DNA from: Mycolicibacterium lacusdiani
GTDB lineage: Bacteria > Actinomycetota > Actinomycetes > Mycobacteriales > Mycobacteriaceae
Direction: 5' to 3'
Length of the DNA stretch: 64,000 bases
Assembly: GCF_021916785.1 (NCBI RefSeq)
Contig: NZ_JAKCFC010000001.1
Coordinates: 558,001-622,000, forward strand
Positions 24,125 through 32,815 of the stretch are shown here, in pieces. The notes below the pieces were generated by a model that was not told where the DNA came from, ran no database searches, and worked only from the letters and a program-made list of their open reading frames with translations. The stretch's first letter is position 1. Each line of letters opens with the position of its first letter. The position numbers were made by a program, and so were the translations under genes.

Positions 24125-27100
24125 TCAATACACGTCCCGCACATACCGTTTCGTCGCGACCAGTTCGCGCTTGTAGTCGCGCGCCGCGTCCTCGGACAGG
24201 CCGCCGTGGCGGCGGATGATGGCGGTCAGGGTGTCGTCGACGTCCTTGGCCATCCGGGTCGCGTCGCCGCACACGTAGAAGTGCGCACCGTCCTCGAGCC
24301 AGCGCCACACGTCCGCGCCGTAGTCGGCCATCTTGTGCTGCACGTACACCCGCTCGGGTTGATCGCGGGAGAACGCCAGATCCAGCCGGTTCAGCAGGCC
24401 GTCGCGCACCATGTCCTCGAGATCGTCGCGGTAGTAGAAGTTCTGCGCACGGTGCTGGTCACCGAAGAACAACCAGTTGCGGCCGGTATGGCCCAACGCG
24501 CGCCGCTCCTGCAGGAATCCCCGGAACGGCGCGATGCCAGTGCCCGGGCCGACCATGATCATCGGCGTCGCTCCGTCCTCGGGCGGACGGAAGTGCGGCG
24601 ACGGCTGCAGGAAGATCTCGGCGTGCGACGCCCGGTCGGCCAGGAACGTCGACGACACGCCGCCCCGCTCCCCGCCGCGGGGACTGCGATACCTCACTAC
24701 CGAGACGGTCAGCTGCACCTCGCGCGGACTCACCAGCGGGCTCGATGCGATCGAATACGACCGCGGCGTCAGCCGGACCAGGGCGTCCAGCCACTCGGCC
24801 GGTTCGGCGCGCACGCCGAACTCCTCCACCACGTCGAGTCCGTTGCGGCCCGTCAGCCACGCATCGCGGGCAGGGCCGGACTTCCCCAGCGTCTTCGCGG
24901 CCGCCTTGTCGCCGCACCGCTGCGCGACGAACGACAACAGGTTCGGCGTCACCCGGCTCACGTCGAAAGACGACGTCAGGGCCTCGCGTAGGTCGACGTC
25001 GGCGCCGTCGACGTGCACGGTCTCGGTGCCGGCCAGCCCCGTGGCCGACAGCCACGCATCGACGACGACGGGCGCATTGGTCGCGAAGACGCCGAGCGCG
25101 TCACCGACCGAGTACGTCACGTCGTGCTCGGACAGATCGAACCCGAACTGCCTGACCTCCTTGGCCGCCGTGCGAGGCGTCAGCAGTACGTTGCGGGCCA
25201 ACCGAACCCGGAGCGGCCGGTTGCGCGTGAACGGTGCGGCGACGGGTGCCGAACGCGGCGGTGCGGCCGCTGCGGCTGCACCGTCACCGCCCAGCGCGTC
25301 GGCCAGGCGGTCGGTCCACTGCGCCATCGGCTCGTCGTCGTAGGCCTCGCACTCGGCCCGGTCGACGAGCTGGGTCGCACCCAGATCGGTGAATCTGCGG
25401 TCCAATGCCTTGGCGTAACCGCAGAAGTCGTCATACGACCGGTCCCCGATGCCAAGCACCGCGAACCGCACGCCGTCGAGCGCCGGAGCGTCCGGCCCCT
25501 CGAGCCGGTCCCAGAACTGCGCGCCGTTGTCGGGCGGTCCCCCGTCACCGAACGTGCTCGTCACGATGACCACGTCACGGCGCTCGGTCAGATCCGCGAC
25601 CGTCGCGTCGTTCATGGCGACGAGCCGCGACCCACCGAGCCGATCGGCCACCGTCGCGGCGAACCCCTCGGCGTTGCCGGTCTGCGATGCCCATAGCACC
25701 AGGGGTCCGTCGGTCTGCTCGTCGGCGGTGTCCGCCGCTCTGGAGTACCGCCCGGCGAGCAGGCCGTCGACCCACAGCCGCACGGTGGAGCGGACAGGTG
25801 CCATCGCGGGCAGTACCGGGACGCCGGTGACGGTCTCCTCGAGACCACTGAAGAACCCTGCGAGATAAAGCTTCTCGGCATCGTCGAGAGCGGGCGCGGA
25901 GGCAGGCAGCCCCGGCACGCCGTCCGACGCGACGGCCGCAAGCCGCACCGCGCACACCTTGAACTCCGGCTGCAGCGACATCGGGTCGACGGCGTCGTTG
26001 GTCAGCGCGTTGATCGTGAGGTCTTCGCCGTGCGCGTCGTTCCAGTGGAACGGCACGAAGCAGTTCCCCGGCCGCACCCGGTCGGTGACGACCGCGGGCA
26101 GCACGGCCCTGCCGCGACGTGACGTCAGCTCGACCCGGCCACCGTCGACGATGCCGAGCGCTCCGGCATCCTCGGGATGCACCTCGACGAACGGGCCGCC
26201 GTTGAGCCGGTTCAACTTCTCGACCTTGCCGGTCTTCGTCATCGTGTGCCACTGATGCTGCAGGCGGCCGGTGTTCAGCACCAGCGGGAACTCGGCGTCG
26301 GGCAGCTCGGCGGCGTCGACGTGCGGGCGCGGCAGGAACACCGCGCGTCGGGACGGCGTCGCGAACGCCAACCGGGGCCGACGCCCATCGGCGTCGACGA
26401 ACTCGTCCTGGCTCACCCCGTCGTTGAGGTAGCGGATCGGGTTGCGGTCCGGCGACTCCGGCGCCACCGGCCACTGCAGCGGCGTCTCGCGCAGACGCTC
26501 GTAGCTCGCGCCACGCAGGTCCCAGCCCGTCCTCAGATTGGTGAATCGGCGGATCTCGGCGAAGATCTCCTCGCTCGACTTGTAGTCGAAGTCGTCGCCG
26601 AACCCGAGGTGCTCGGCGACGCGGCAGATCAGCTCCCAGTCGGGAATCGTCTGCCCCGGCGCCGGGATGGACTGCGACAGCAGGGTGAGGTTGCGTTCGG
26701 AGTTGACCATCACCGCATCGGACTCGGCCCACAGCGTCGCGGGCAGCACGATGTCGGCGTACGCGTTGGTGGCGGTGTCGCGGTAGGCGTCCTGGGTGAT
26801 CACAAGCTCGGCATTTTGCAGCCCCGCGATGGTGGTCGACCGATTCGGCATCGTGGCAACGGGATTCGTGCAGATGATCCAGCATGCCTTGATCTCGCCT
26901 GAGGCGAGCCGTTCGAACATGTCGACCGCGCCGGGACCGAACTCGGTCCTGATCGTGTCGGGCGGCAAGCCCCACTGCTCTTCGACGAACGCCCGGTCCT
27001 CGGCCGAGGTGACCGCACGCTGTCCGGGCAGGCCTGGGCCCATGTAGCCCATCTCGCGCCCACCCATCGCGTTGGGCTGGCCGGTCAGCGACATGGGGCC

Positions 27101-28093
27101 GGTCCCAGGCCTGCAGATGGCACCGGTGGCCAGGTGCAGGTTGCAGATCGTGTTCGTGTTCCAGGTGCCGTGGGTGCTCTGGTTCAGCCCCACCGCCCAG
27201 CAGGTCATCCAGTCCCCCGCCTCGGCGATCATCGAGGCGGCCGTGCGGATGTCCGCCTCGGCCAGACCCGTGATCTCGGCGACGGTGGCCGGCGGATAGT
27301 CCGCGAGGAACGCGGGCATCGCGTCCCAGCCCTCGGTGTGCGCGGCGATGAAGTCTTCGTCGATGTCGCCATTGGTGACCAGCAGGTGCAGGATGCCGTT
27401 CAGCAGAGCCAGATCCGTGCCCGGCTTGATCGGCAGGAAGAGGTCCGCCTTGTCGGCGGTCGCGGTGCGGCGCGGGTCGACCACGATGAGCTTGGCGCCT
27501 GCCTTGAGCCGGTCGGCCATGCGCAGGTACAGGATTGGGTGGCAGTCGGCCATGTTGGAGCCGATGACGAAGAACAGGTTCGTGACGTCGAAGTCGATGT
27601 AGGACCCCGGCGGGCCGTCGGATCCGAGGGACTGCTTGTATCCGGTTCCGGCGCTGGCCATGCACAGCCTGGAGTTCGACTCCATGTACTTGGTGCGCAG
27701 GAAGCCCTTGGCGAGCTTGGTCGCCAGATACTGGGACTCCAGCGACATCTGACCCGACACGTACAGTGCGACGGCGTCGGGACCGTGTTCGTCGACGATG
27801 GCGCGCAGGCGACGACCTGCCTCGGCGACCGCGTCGTCGACGGCCACGGTGGTCAGCTCGTCGTCGCGCGAATCCCGTACCAGCGCGGTGGTCAGCCGTC
27901 CCTCGTCCGCCCGCATCAGCTCGGCGTGGGTGGCGCCCTTGGTGCACAGCCTGCCGAAATTGGTGGGGTGCAACCGGTCTCCGGAGACCCGTGCGATCAC
28001 CGGCGCGCCCGTAGCGGGATCGGCGCGGGTCTCCACCGAGATCCCGCAGCCGACCCCGCAATACGAGCAGGCGGTCCGAGTCGTCTGGGTCAC
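24125..28093 (-). CDS. nasN: Single-chain diflavin assimilatory nitrate reductase
   Basis: 1,322-residue enzyme that should reduce nitrate to nitrite directly with NAD(P)H. The N-terminal two thirds are a molybdopterin oxidoreductase: [4Fe-4S] Cys 9, 12, 16 and 50 (CSYCGVGCG, GRLCTKG) and the Mo-ligand Cys in NSRLCMASAGTG. From about residue 797 a flavodoxin domain follows (LVLWASQTGNAEG), then a CysJ/P450-reductase-like FAD domain (SYSIASSPLVS) and an NADPH domain (VGPGTGIAPFRGF). This matches the monomeric NasN described in M. smegmatis, as I recall. GTG 28093 overlaps the narK stop by four bases. Confidence 0.93.
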   Translation of the reverse strand: MTQTTRTACSYCGVGCGISVETRADPATGAPVIARVSGDRLHPTNFGRLCTKGATHAELMRADEGRLTTALVRDSRDDELTTVAVDDAVAEAGRRLRAIVDEHGPDAVALYVSGQMSLESQYLATKLAKGFLRTKYMESNSRLCMASAGTGYKQSLGSDGPPGSYIDFDVTNLFFVIGSNMADCHPILYLRMADRLKAGAKLIVVDPRRTATADKADLFLPIKPGTDLALLNGILHLLVTNGDIDEDFIAAHTEGWDAMPAFLADYPPATVAEITGLAEADIRTAASMIAEAGDWMTCWAVGLNQSTHGTWNTNTICNLHLATGAICRPGTGPMSLTGQPNAMGGREMGYMGPGLPGQRAVTSAEDRAFVEEQWGLPPDTIRTEFGPGAVDMFERLASGEIKACWIICTNPVATMPNRSTTIAGLQNAELVITQDAYRDTATNAYADIVLPATLWAESDAVMVNSERNLTLLSQSIPAPGQTIPDWELICRVAEHLGFGDDFDYKSSEEIFAEIRRFTNLRTGWDLRGASYERLRETPLQWPVAPESPDRNPIRYLNDGVSQDEFVDADGRRPRLAFATPSRRAVFLPRPHVDAAELPDAEFPLVLNTGRLQHQWHTMTKTGKVEKLNRLNGGPFVEVHPEDAGALGIVDGGRVELTSRRGRAVLPAVVTDRVRPGNCFVPFHWNDAHGEDLTINALTNDAVDPMSLQPEFKVCAVRLAAVASDGVPGLPASAPALDDAEKLYLAGFFSGLEETVTGVPVLPAMAPVRSTVRLWVDGLLAGRYSRAADTADEQTDGPLVLWASQTGNAEGFAATVADRLGGSRLVAMNDATVADLTERRDVVIVTSTFGDGGPPDNGAQFWDRLEGPDAPALDGVRFAVLGIGDRSYDDFCGYAKALDRRFTDLGATQLVDRAECEAYDDEPMAQWTDRLADALGGDGAAAAAAPPRSAPVAAPFTRNRPLRVRLARNVLLTPRTAAKEVRQFGFDLSEHDVTYSVGDALGVFATNAPVVVDAWLSATGLAGTETVHVDGADVDLREALTSSFDVSRVTPNLLSFVAQRCGDKAAAKTLGKSGPARDAWLTGRNGLDVVEEFGVRAEPAEWLDALVRLTPRSYSIASSPLVSPREVQLTVSVVRYRSPRGGERGGVSSTFLADRASHAEIFLQPSPHFRPPEDGATPMIMVGPGTGIAPFRGFLQERRALGHTGRNWLFFGDQHRAQNFYYRDDLEDMVRDGLLNRLDLAFSRDQPERVYVQHKMADYGADVWRWLEDGAHFYVCGDATRMAKDVDDTLTAIIRRHGGLSEDAARDYKRELVATKRYVRDVY

Positions 28094-29514
28094 CCCGCCC
28101 CCACCGGTGCCGCCGCCCGTCCGACGTTCTCGCCGGTGACGGCCTGCACCGACTTCATCCGCAGGAAGACGAACCAGGTGACGATGGCGCAGACGACGTA
28201 GAACCCCAGGAAGACCCAGAAGGCGCTCGTCGCGGACTTGTCCGCGCCGGTGTAGGACACTCGCAGCGAGACGTTGATGAACACGCCGCCCAGCGCCCCG
28301 ACTGCTCCGGCGAACCCGATCAGCGCGCCCGACATGCGGCGCGACCAGGCTGCCTTCTCCTCGGCGCTCCAGCCGTCCTTGTCCTGCGCCTTGGCTTCGA
28401 AGATCGACGGAATCATCTTGTAGGTCGAGCCGTTGCCAAGGCCCGAGAGCACGAACAAGATGATGAATCCCACGACGTAGCCGGTCATTTGGGCACCGGT
28501 CGGGGCACCCGCGGCGCCGTCGTCCATGGTTCCGGTGCCGACCAGGATGCCCGCGGCGAAGATCATCGCCACGAACGTGTACAGCGTGATCTTGCCGCCG
28601 CCGATCCGGTCGGCCAGCTTGCCGCCGAACGGGCGCGAGATGGAGCCGAGCAGCGGCCCGAGGAACGAGATCTGCGCGGCGTGCAGCGCTGCCTGCGCGG
28701 GAGTGTCGCCGCCGGCCAGGTAGTTGATCTGCAGCACCTGCCCGAACGCGAACGAGAAGCCGATGAACGACCCGAACGTGCCGATGTAGAGGAAGCTCAT
28801 CACCCAGGAGTGCTTGTAGCGCAGCGCTTCTGCGAGTGCGCCGAGATTCGACTTCTGGTTGCGCAGGTTGTCCATGAAGAACGCCGAGCCCAGTGCCGCG
28901 AGGGCGATCAGCACGAGGTAGATGGCACACACCAGCTCGGGCGCGGTGTTGCCGACCGTGGCGATTACCAGCAGGCCGATCAGCTGGATGACGGGCACGC
29001 CGATGTTCCCACCACCGGCGTTCAGACCGAGCGCCCAGCCCTTGAGCCGCTGCGGGTAGAAGGCATTGATGTTGGTCATCGACGACGCGAAGTTGCCGCC
29101 ACCGAAGCCGGCGAATGCCGCGATCACCATGAACGTGGTGTACGAGGTGCCGGGGTGCTGCATCGCCCACAGCGTGAGCAGCGTGGGGATCAGCAGCAGG
29201 AGGGCGCTGACGATCGTCCAGTTCCTGCCGCCGAACTTCGCGGGCGCCACGGTGTACGGAATGCGCATGAAGGCGCCGACGAGAGTTGGCATCGCAACGA
29301 GGTAGAACTTGCCGGCGGCGTCGATGCCGTACACGTCCTGCGGCATGAACAGCACCATCACCGACCAGATGGACCAGATCGAGAACCCGACGTGCTCGGC
29401 GACGATCGACCAGATCAGGTTGCGCTTCGCGATCTCGTCATTGCCACCGTTCCACGCCTCGACGTCCTCGGCGTCCCAGTGTTCGATGTCACGGTCACGA
29501 TTGAGCGTCGTCAT
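28090..29514 (-). CDS. narK: Nitrate/nitrite MFS transporter, NarK family
   Basis: 474-residue, twelve-helix nitrate porter. Nitrate signatures are visible in helices 5 and 11: AGFGGGNFASSMTNINAFYP followed by GLNAGGGNIGV, and FVLSGLGNGSTYKMIP. RIPYTVAPAKFGGRN contains a helix-2 Arg expected to bind substrate. The N-terminal 30 residues are hydrophilic. It is upstream of and overlaps nasN, so uptake and reduction are co-expressed. The start has no Shine-Dalgarno sequence and lies close behind a GlnR-like box, which suggests a short or leaderless 5' end. Confidence 0.93.
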   Translation of the reverse strand: MTTLNRDRDIEHWDAEDVEAWNGGNDEIAKRNLIWSIVAEHVGFSIWSIWSVMVLFMPQDVYGIDAAGKFYLVAMPTLVGAFMRIPYTVAPAKFGGRNWTIVSALLLLIPTLLTLWAMQHPGTSYTTFMVIAAFAGFGGGNFASSMTNINAFYPQRLKGWALGLNAGGGNIGVPVIQLIGLLVIATVGNTAPELVCAIYLVLIALAALGSAFFMDNLRNQKSNLGALAEALRYKHSWVMSFLYIGTFGSFIGFSFAFGQVLQINYLAGGDTPAQAALHAAQISFLGPLLGSISRPFGGKLADRIGGGKITLYTFVAMIFAAGILVGTGTMDDGAAGAPTGAQMTGYVVGFIILFVLSGLGNGSTYKMIPSIFEAKAQDKDGWSAEEKAAWSRRMSGALIGFAGAVGALGGVFINVSLRVSYTGADKSATSAFWVFLGFYVVCAIVTWFVFLRMKSVQAVTGENVGRAAAPVGAG

Positions 29515-29548
29515 GGCGATAGTTCTATGGCCAGGCCATGCCGTATCC

Positions 29549-29564
29549 GTTGCGCCTCCGTGAC
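29549..29564 (-). promoter_or_regulatory. GlnR-like box upstream of narK-nasN
   Basis: Read on the minus strand it is GTCAC-GGAGGC-GCAAC, matching the actinobacterial GlnR pattern GTnAC-n6-GnAAC at every fixed base. It is 35 bp before the narK start. GlnR activates nitrogen genes, including nitrate assimilation, in mycobacteria; binding here is inferred. Confidence 0.55.
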
Positions 29565-29638
29565 CGTCATGTCAAGACTGGCTCACACGTCGACTCGTGG
29601 GCGAGGTGCGCAACGGTATTCATGGGCGCATCGCGCAG

Positions 29639-29654
29639 GAAACGAACCCGAAAC
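29639..29654 (+). promoter_or_regulatory. GlnR-like box upstream of the nirBD operon
   Basis: GAAAC-GAACCC-GAAAC matches GnAAC-n6-GnAAC, the mycobacterial GlnR consensus as I recall it. It ends 22 bp before ATG 29677. With the box at 29549 it forms a pair with centres 90 bp apart between two divergent nitrogen operons. Confidence 0.6.
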
Positions 29655-29676
29655 AATGGCCGCCTATTGGTTAGTC

Positions 29677-30030
29677 ATGACCGACGGAAGCACCCCACGA
29701 TTCCTGCAGGGCGCCTTCGAATTCGAGGGCAAGGGCCTCGACGAACCGGTTCCGATCGACGGGACGCTGCGTTACGTGGTGCCCGCGGGGGCGGTGTCTC
29801 AACCCGTCTACTTCCGCGGCGGCAACTCGTGCGACGAGATGGTCAGCGTCGTCCTGCTCCGCGACGGTGCACCGATGCGCTACTTCCCGATTGCGGCCAA
29901 GGGTGCGACGCACGTCGCGCTGCGGGTGGTCGAAGACCTGCTCGGCGACACGGTGCTCGAGTTGGCCATCGCTGCGCCTGCCGACTGCGCGGGCACCGTC
30001 GTCGTCGACCTGGGGCTGGTGGAGGTCTGA
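29677..30030 (+). CDS. Hypothetical protein leading the nirBD operon
   Basis: 117-residue soluble protein that I do not recognise. It looks all-beta (GAFEFEGKGLDEPVPI, LRYVVPAGAVSQPVYFRGG, TVVVDLGLVEV) and has Cys in GGNSCDEMV and PADCAGTV. No signal peptide or membrane segment. ATG 29677 is preferred because ATG 29656 abuts the GlnR-like box; the upstream start would add seven residues. Its stop overlaps the nirB start by one base, so it is very likely a partner, chaperone or regulator of nitrite reductase. That role is inferred from position only. Confidence 0.75.
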   Translation: MTDGSTPRFLQGAFEFEGKGLDEPVPIDGTLRYVVPAGAVSQPVYFRGGNSCDEMVSVVLLRDGAPMRYFPIAAKGATHVALRVVEDLLGDTVLELAIAAPADCAGTVVVDLGLVEV

Positions 30031-32492
30031 TGCGCAGGCTCGTCGTGGTCGGCAACGGCATGGCAGGCATCCGCGCCATCGAAGAAGTCCTCGCCAGGGG
30101 CGGCGGTGAGACGTTCGAGATCACCGTCTTCGGTGACGAGCCCTACGGCAACTACAACCGAATCCTGCTGTCGAACGTCCTCGCCGGCAGCGACGATCCC
30201 GCCGAGATCTACCTCAACGCGCTGGACTGGTACTCCGACAACCGGATCGACCTGCGGGCCGGGGTTCGCGTGGTGCGCGTCGACACCTTCGCCCACCTCG
30301 TCCACGCCGACGATGGCACCAGCATGCGGTACGACAAGCTCATCCTCGCCACCGGCAGCCGATCGTTCTTCCCCCCGATGAAGGGGCTGTGGGCCGACGA
30401 CAAGACCCTCGCCGACGGGGTGTACGGGTTCCGGACCCTCGACGACACGTCGGCGATGATCGCCGAGGCAGGCATGCGGACCAAGGCCGTCGTCATCGGC
30501 GGCGGCCTGCTCGGGCTGGAGGCCGCGCGGGGCCTGCAGAACCGGGGGCTGACCGTCGACGTGGTGCACGCCGGGCCGGTGCTGATGAACGCCCAGCTCG
30601 ACGACCTGGCGGGTGCGATCCTGCGAAAGTCGGTGGAGAGCCTCGGAATCGGCGTGCACACGAACATGCGCACCACCGAGGTGTTCGTCGACGACGGGCG
30701 CCTCACGGGCATCGCGTTCGCCGACGGGACGCGCCTGGACTGCGACATGCTCGTCATCGCCGCGGGCATCCGACCCAACGTGGGTCTTGCGCAACGGGCA
30801 GGGCTGACCGTCGAGCGAGCCATCGTCACCGACGACCACATGCGATCAGTCGACGACGACGACGTCTACGTCGTCGGCGAGTGCGCCCAGCACCGCGGCC
30901 AGGTCTACGGCCTGGTCGCTCCGCTGTGGGAGCAGGCCAAGGTGCTCGCCGACCACCTCACCGGCAGTGATCCGGCCGCCGCCTATCACGGCTCCCGCGT
31001 CGCGACCAAGCTGAAGGTGGCCGGCGTCGACGTCGCGTCGATGGGGATCAAGGCGCCAGAGCACGACGACGACGAGTTCGTGCAGTACTCCGAACCCAGG
31101 CACGGCGTGTACAAGACGATCGTCATCCGCGACGGGAAGCTGGTGGGCGCAACGCTCGTCGGCGACGTCAGCAAGGTGTCGTTCCTGACCCAGGCGTTCG
31201 ACAGCGGCCTCCCGCTCCCCGACGAGCGGGTGTCGCTGATGTTCGACATCGGCACCCCCGACCTCGGGGTGGGCGTGGCCGAACTGGCCGACGACGCCCA
31301 GGTGTGCAACTGCAATGGCGTCTCCAAGGGCGACCTCGTCGGCTGCGTGCGCGGCGGTGTGACGTCCGTGAGCGGCGTGATGGCGAAGACCAGGGCGGGC
31401 AAGGGCTGCGGGTCCTGCAAGGAGTTGGTCGGCCAGGTCGTCGAGTGGGCCGCCGATGGATCGGTCACCGAGGATCCGTCGGCGTCGTGGTACGTGCCCG
31501 CGATCCCGTACGACAAGCCGACCCTGATGAAGCACGTCCGGGAACTCCAACTGCATTCGGTGTCATCGGTCTTCGCCGCACTGGCACCCGACGGCAAGCC
31601 CGACGCCGGTTCCAAGATGGCGCTGGCCTCAATGCTCGACATGATGTGGGCCGACGAGTTCGTCGACGAACGCGATGCCCGGTTCATCAACGACCGCGTG
31701 CACGGCAACATCCAGCGCGACGGCACCTTCTCGGTGGTGCCGCAGATGAAGGGCGGCGTCACCGACTCGGCGCAGCTGCGCAAGATCGCCGACGTCGCCG
31801 ACAAGTACGAGATCCCCATGATCAAGCTGACCGGCGGCCAGCGGATCGACTTGCTGGGCATCCGCAAGGAGGACCTGCCCGCGGTGTGGGCGGACCTGGA
31901 CATGCCCTCGGGCTACGCCTATGGCAAGAGCTTCCGCACCGTGAAGACCTGTGTCGGGAGCGATTTCTGCCGATTCGGCGTCGGCGACTCGACGGCGTTG
32001 GGCATCGCGATCGAGGAGCGCTACCAGGGTCTGGCCAGCCCCGCGAAGATGAAGCTGGCCGTCACCGGATGCCCGCGCAACTGCGCCGAGGCGCTGTGCA
32101 AGGACCTCGGCGTCGTCGCGATCGACGGCGGGCGCTGGGAGATGTACGTCGGCGGGGCGGCCGGCGCCCACATCCGCAAGGGCGACCTGCTGGCCACCGT
32201 CGACTCACCCGAGGAGGTGATGACGCTGACCGGCAGGTTCCTGCAGTACTACCGCGAGAACGCCAACTGGCTCGAGCGGACGTACGCGTTCGTGCCCCGC
32301 ATCGGCATCGAACGGCTGCGGGAGATCGTGGTCGACGATGCCGACGGGCTGGCCGAGCAACTCGAGGCCAACATGGCGAAGTCCGTTGCGGCCTACCGCG
32401 ATCCGTGGCTGGACGGTAGGGAGCCGGCGACCGAGGGTCAGTTCAGGACGTCGTTGCCGTTGTTGCCGCTGCCCCAGGTTCCGGTTCGATGA
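30030..32492 (+). CDS. nirB: Assimilatory nitrite reductase (NADH), large subunit
   Basis: 820-residue siroheme enzyme reducing nitrite to ammonium. Order of modules: FAD/NADH dinucleotide folds (VVVGNGMAGIRAIEEV near residue 5 and VVIGGGLLGLEAARGL near 155), a BFD-type [2Fe-2S] domain (VCNCNGVSKGDL and GKGCGSCKELV near 425-465), then the sulfite/nitrite reductase core with the siroheme-[4Fe-4S] Cys in TCVGSDFCRFG and TGCPRNCAEALC near 640-690. All ligands are present. It overlaps nirD by four bases (ATGA). It supplies ammonium from the nitrite made by NasN. Confidence 0.96.
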   Translation: MRRLVVVGNGMAGIRAIEEVLARGGGETFEITVFGDEPYGNYNRILLSNVLAGSDDPAEIYLNALDWYSDNRIDLRAGVRVVRVDTFAHLVHADDGTSMRYDKLILATGSRSFFPPMKGLWADDKTLADGVYGFRTLDDTSAMIAEAGMRTKAVVIGGGLLGLEAARGLQNRGLTVDVVHAGPVLMNAQLDDLAGAILRKSVESLGIGVHTNMRTTEVFVDDGRLTGIAFADGTRLDCDMLVIAAGIRPNVGLAQRAGLTVERAIVTDDHMRSVDDDDVYVVGECAQHRGQVYGLVAPLWEQAKVLADHLTGSDPAAAYHGSRVATKLKVAGVDVASMGIKAPEHDDDEFVQYSEPRHGVYKTIVIRDGKLVGATLVGDVSKVSFLTQAFDSGLPLPDERVSLMFDIGTPDLGVGVAELADDAQVCNCNGVSKGDLVGCVRGGVTSVSGVMAKTRAGKGCGSCKELVGQVVEWAADGSVTEDPSASWYVPAIPYDKPTLMKHVRELQLHSVSSVFAALAPDGKPDAGSKMALASMLDMMWADEFVDERDARFINDRVHGNIQRDGTFSVVPQMKGGVTDSAQLRKIADVADKYEIPMIKLTGGQRIDLLGIRKEDLPAVWADLDMPSGYAYGKSFRTVKTCVGSDFCRFGVGDSTALGIAIEERYQGLASPAKMKLAVTGCPRNCAEALCKDLGVVAIDGGRWEMYVGGAAGAHIRKGDLLATVDSPEEVMTLTGRFLQYYRENANWLERTYAFVPRIGIERLREIVVDDADGLAEQLEANMAKSVAAYRDPWLDGREPATEGQFRTSLPLLPLPQVPVR

Positions 32493-32815
32493 CTACGCAA
32501 GTCGCGGTCGGCCACGTCGACGAGATCCCCGTCGGGGAGGGCCGGACGTTCGCGGTCGGCGGCGAGCAGATCGCCGTGTACCGGATGCGGGACGGCTCGG
32601 TTCGCGCCTTGAGCGCGGTGTGTCCGCACCGCGGAGGTCCGCTCGCCGACGGGTTGATCGACGATCAGGTCGTCGTCTGCCCTCTGCACGGGCTGAACTA
32701 CGACCTCGAGACGGGACGCGAGGTCACGGGCAACGGACCCGGCGTGTGCACGCACGAGGCGACGGTCGACGACACCGGGGCGGTTCGCGTCGCGCTCGAC
32801 TGCGGCCGGGACTAG
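32489..32815 (+). CDS. nirD: Nitrite reductase small subunit, Rieske type
   Basis: 108-residue Rieske-fold partner of NirB. The two ligand pairs CPHRGGPL and CPLHGLNYDL are intact, so it should bind a [2Fe-2S] cluster; some NirD proteins have lost these residues. It starts with ATG 32489 inside the nirB stop. Its TAG stop lies in the palindrome CTAG, which also provides the stop of the converging DUF1206 gene. Confidence 0.94.
   Translation: MTTQVAVGHVDEIPVGEGRTFAVGGEQIAVYRMRDGSVRALSAVCPHRGGPLADGLIDDQVVVCPLHGLNYDLETGREVTGNGPGVCTHEATVDDTGAVRVALDCGRD

Noticed and set aside
28094..29170. Extension of the nasN frame by about 360 residues at its N-terminus
   Set aside because: The extra part lies wholly over narK in another frame and has shadow composition; GTG 28093 starts directly before the Fe-S Cys motif.
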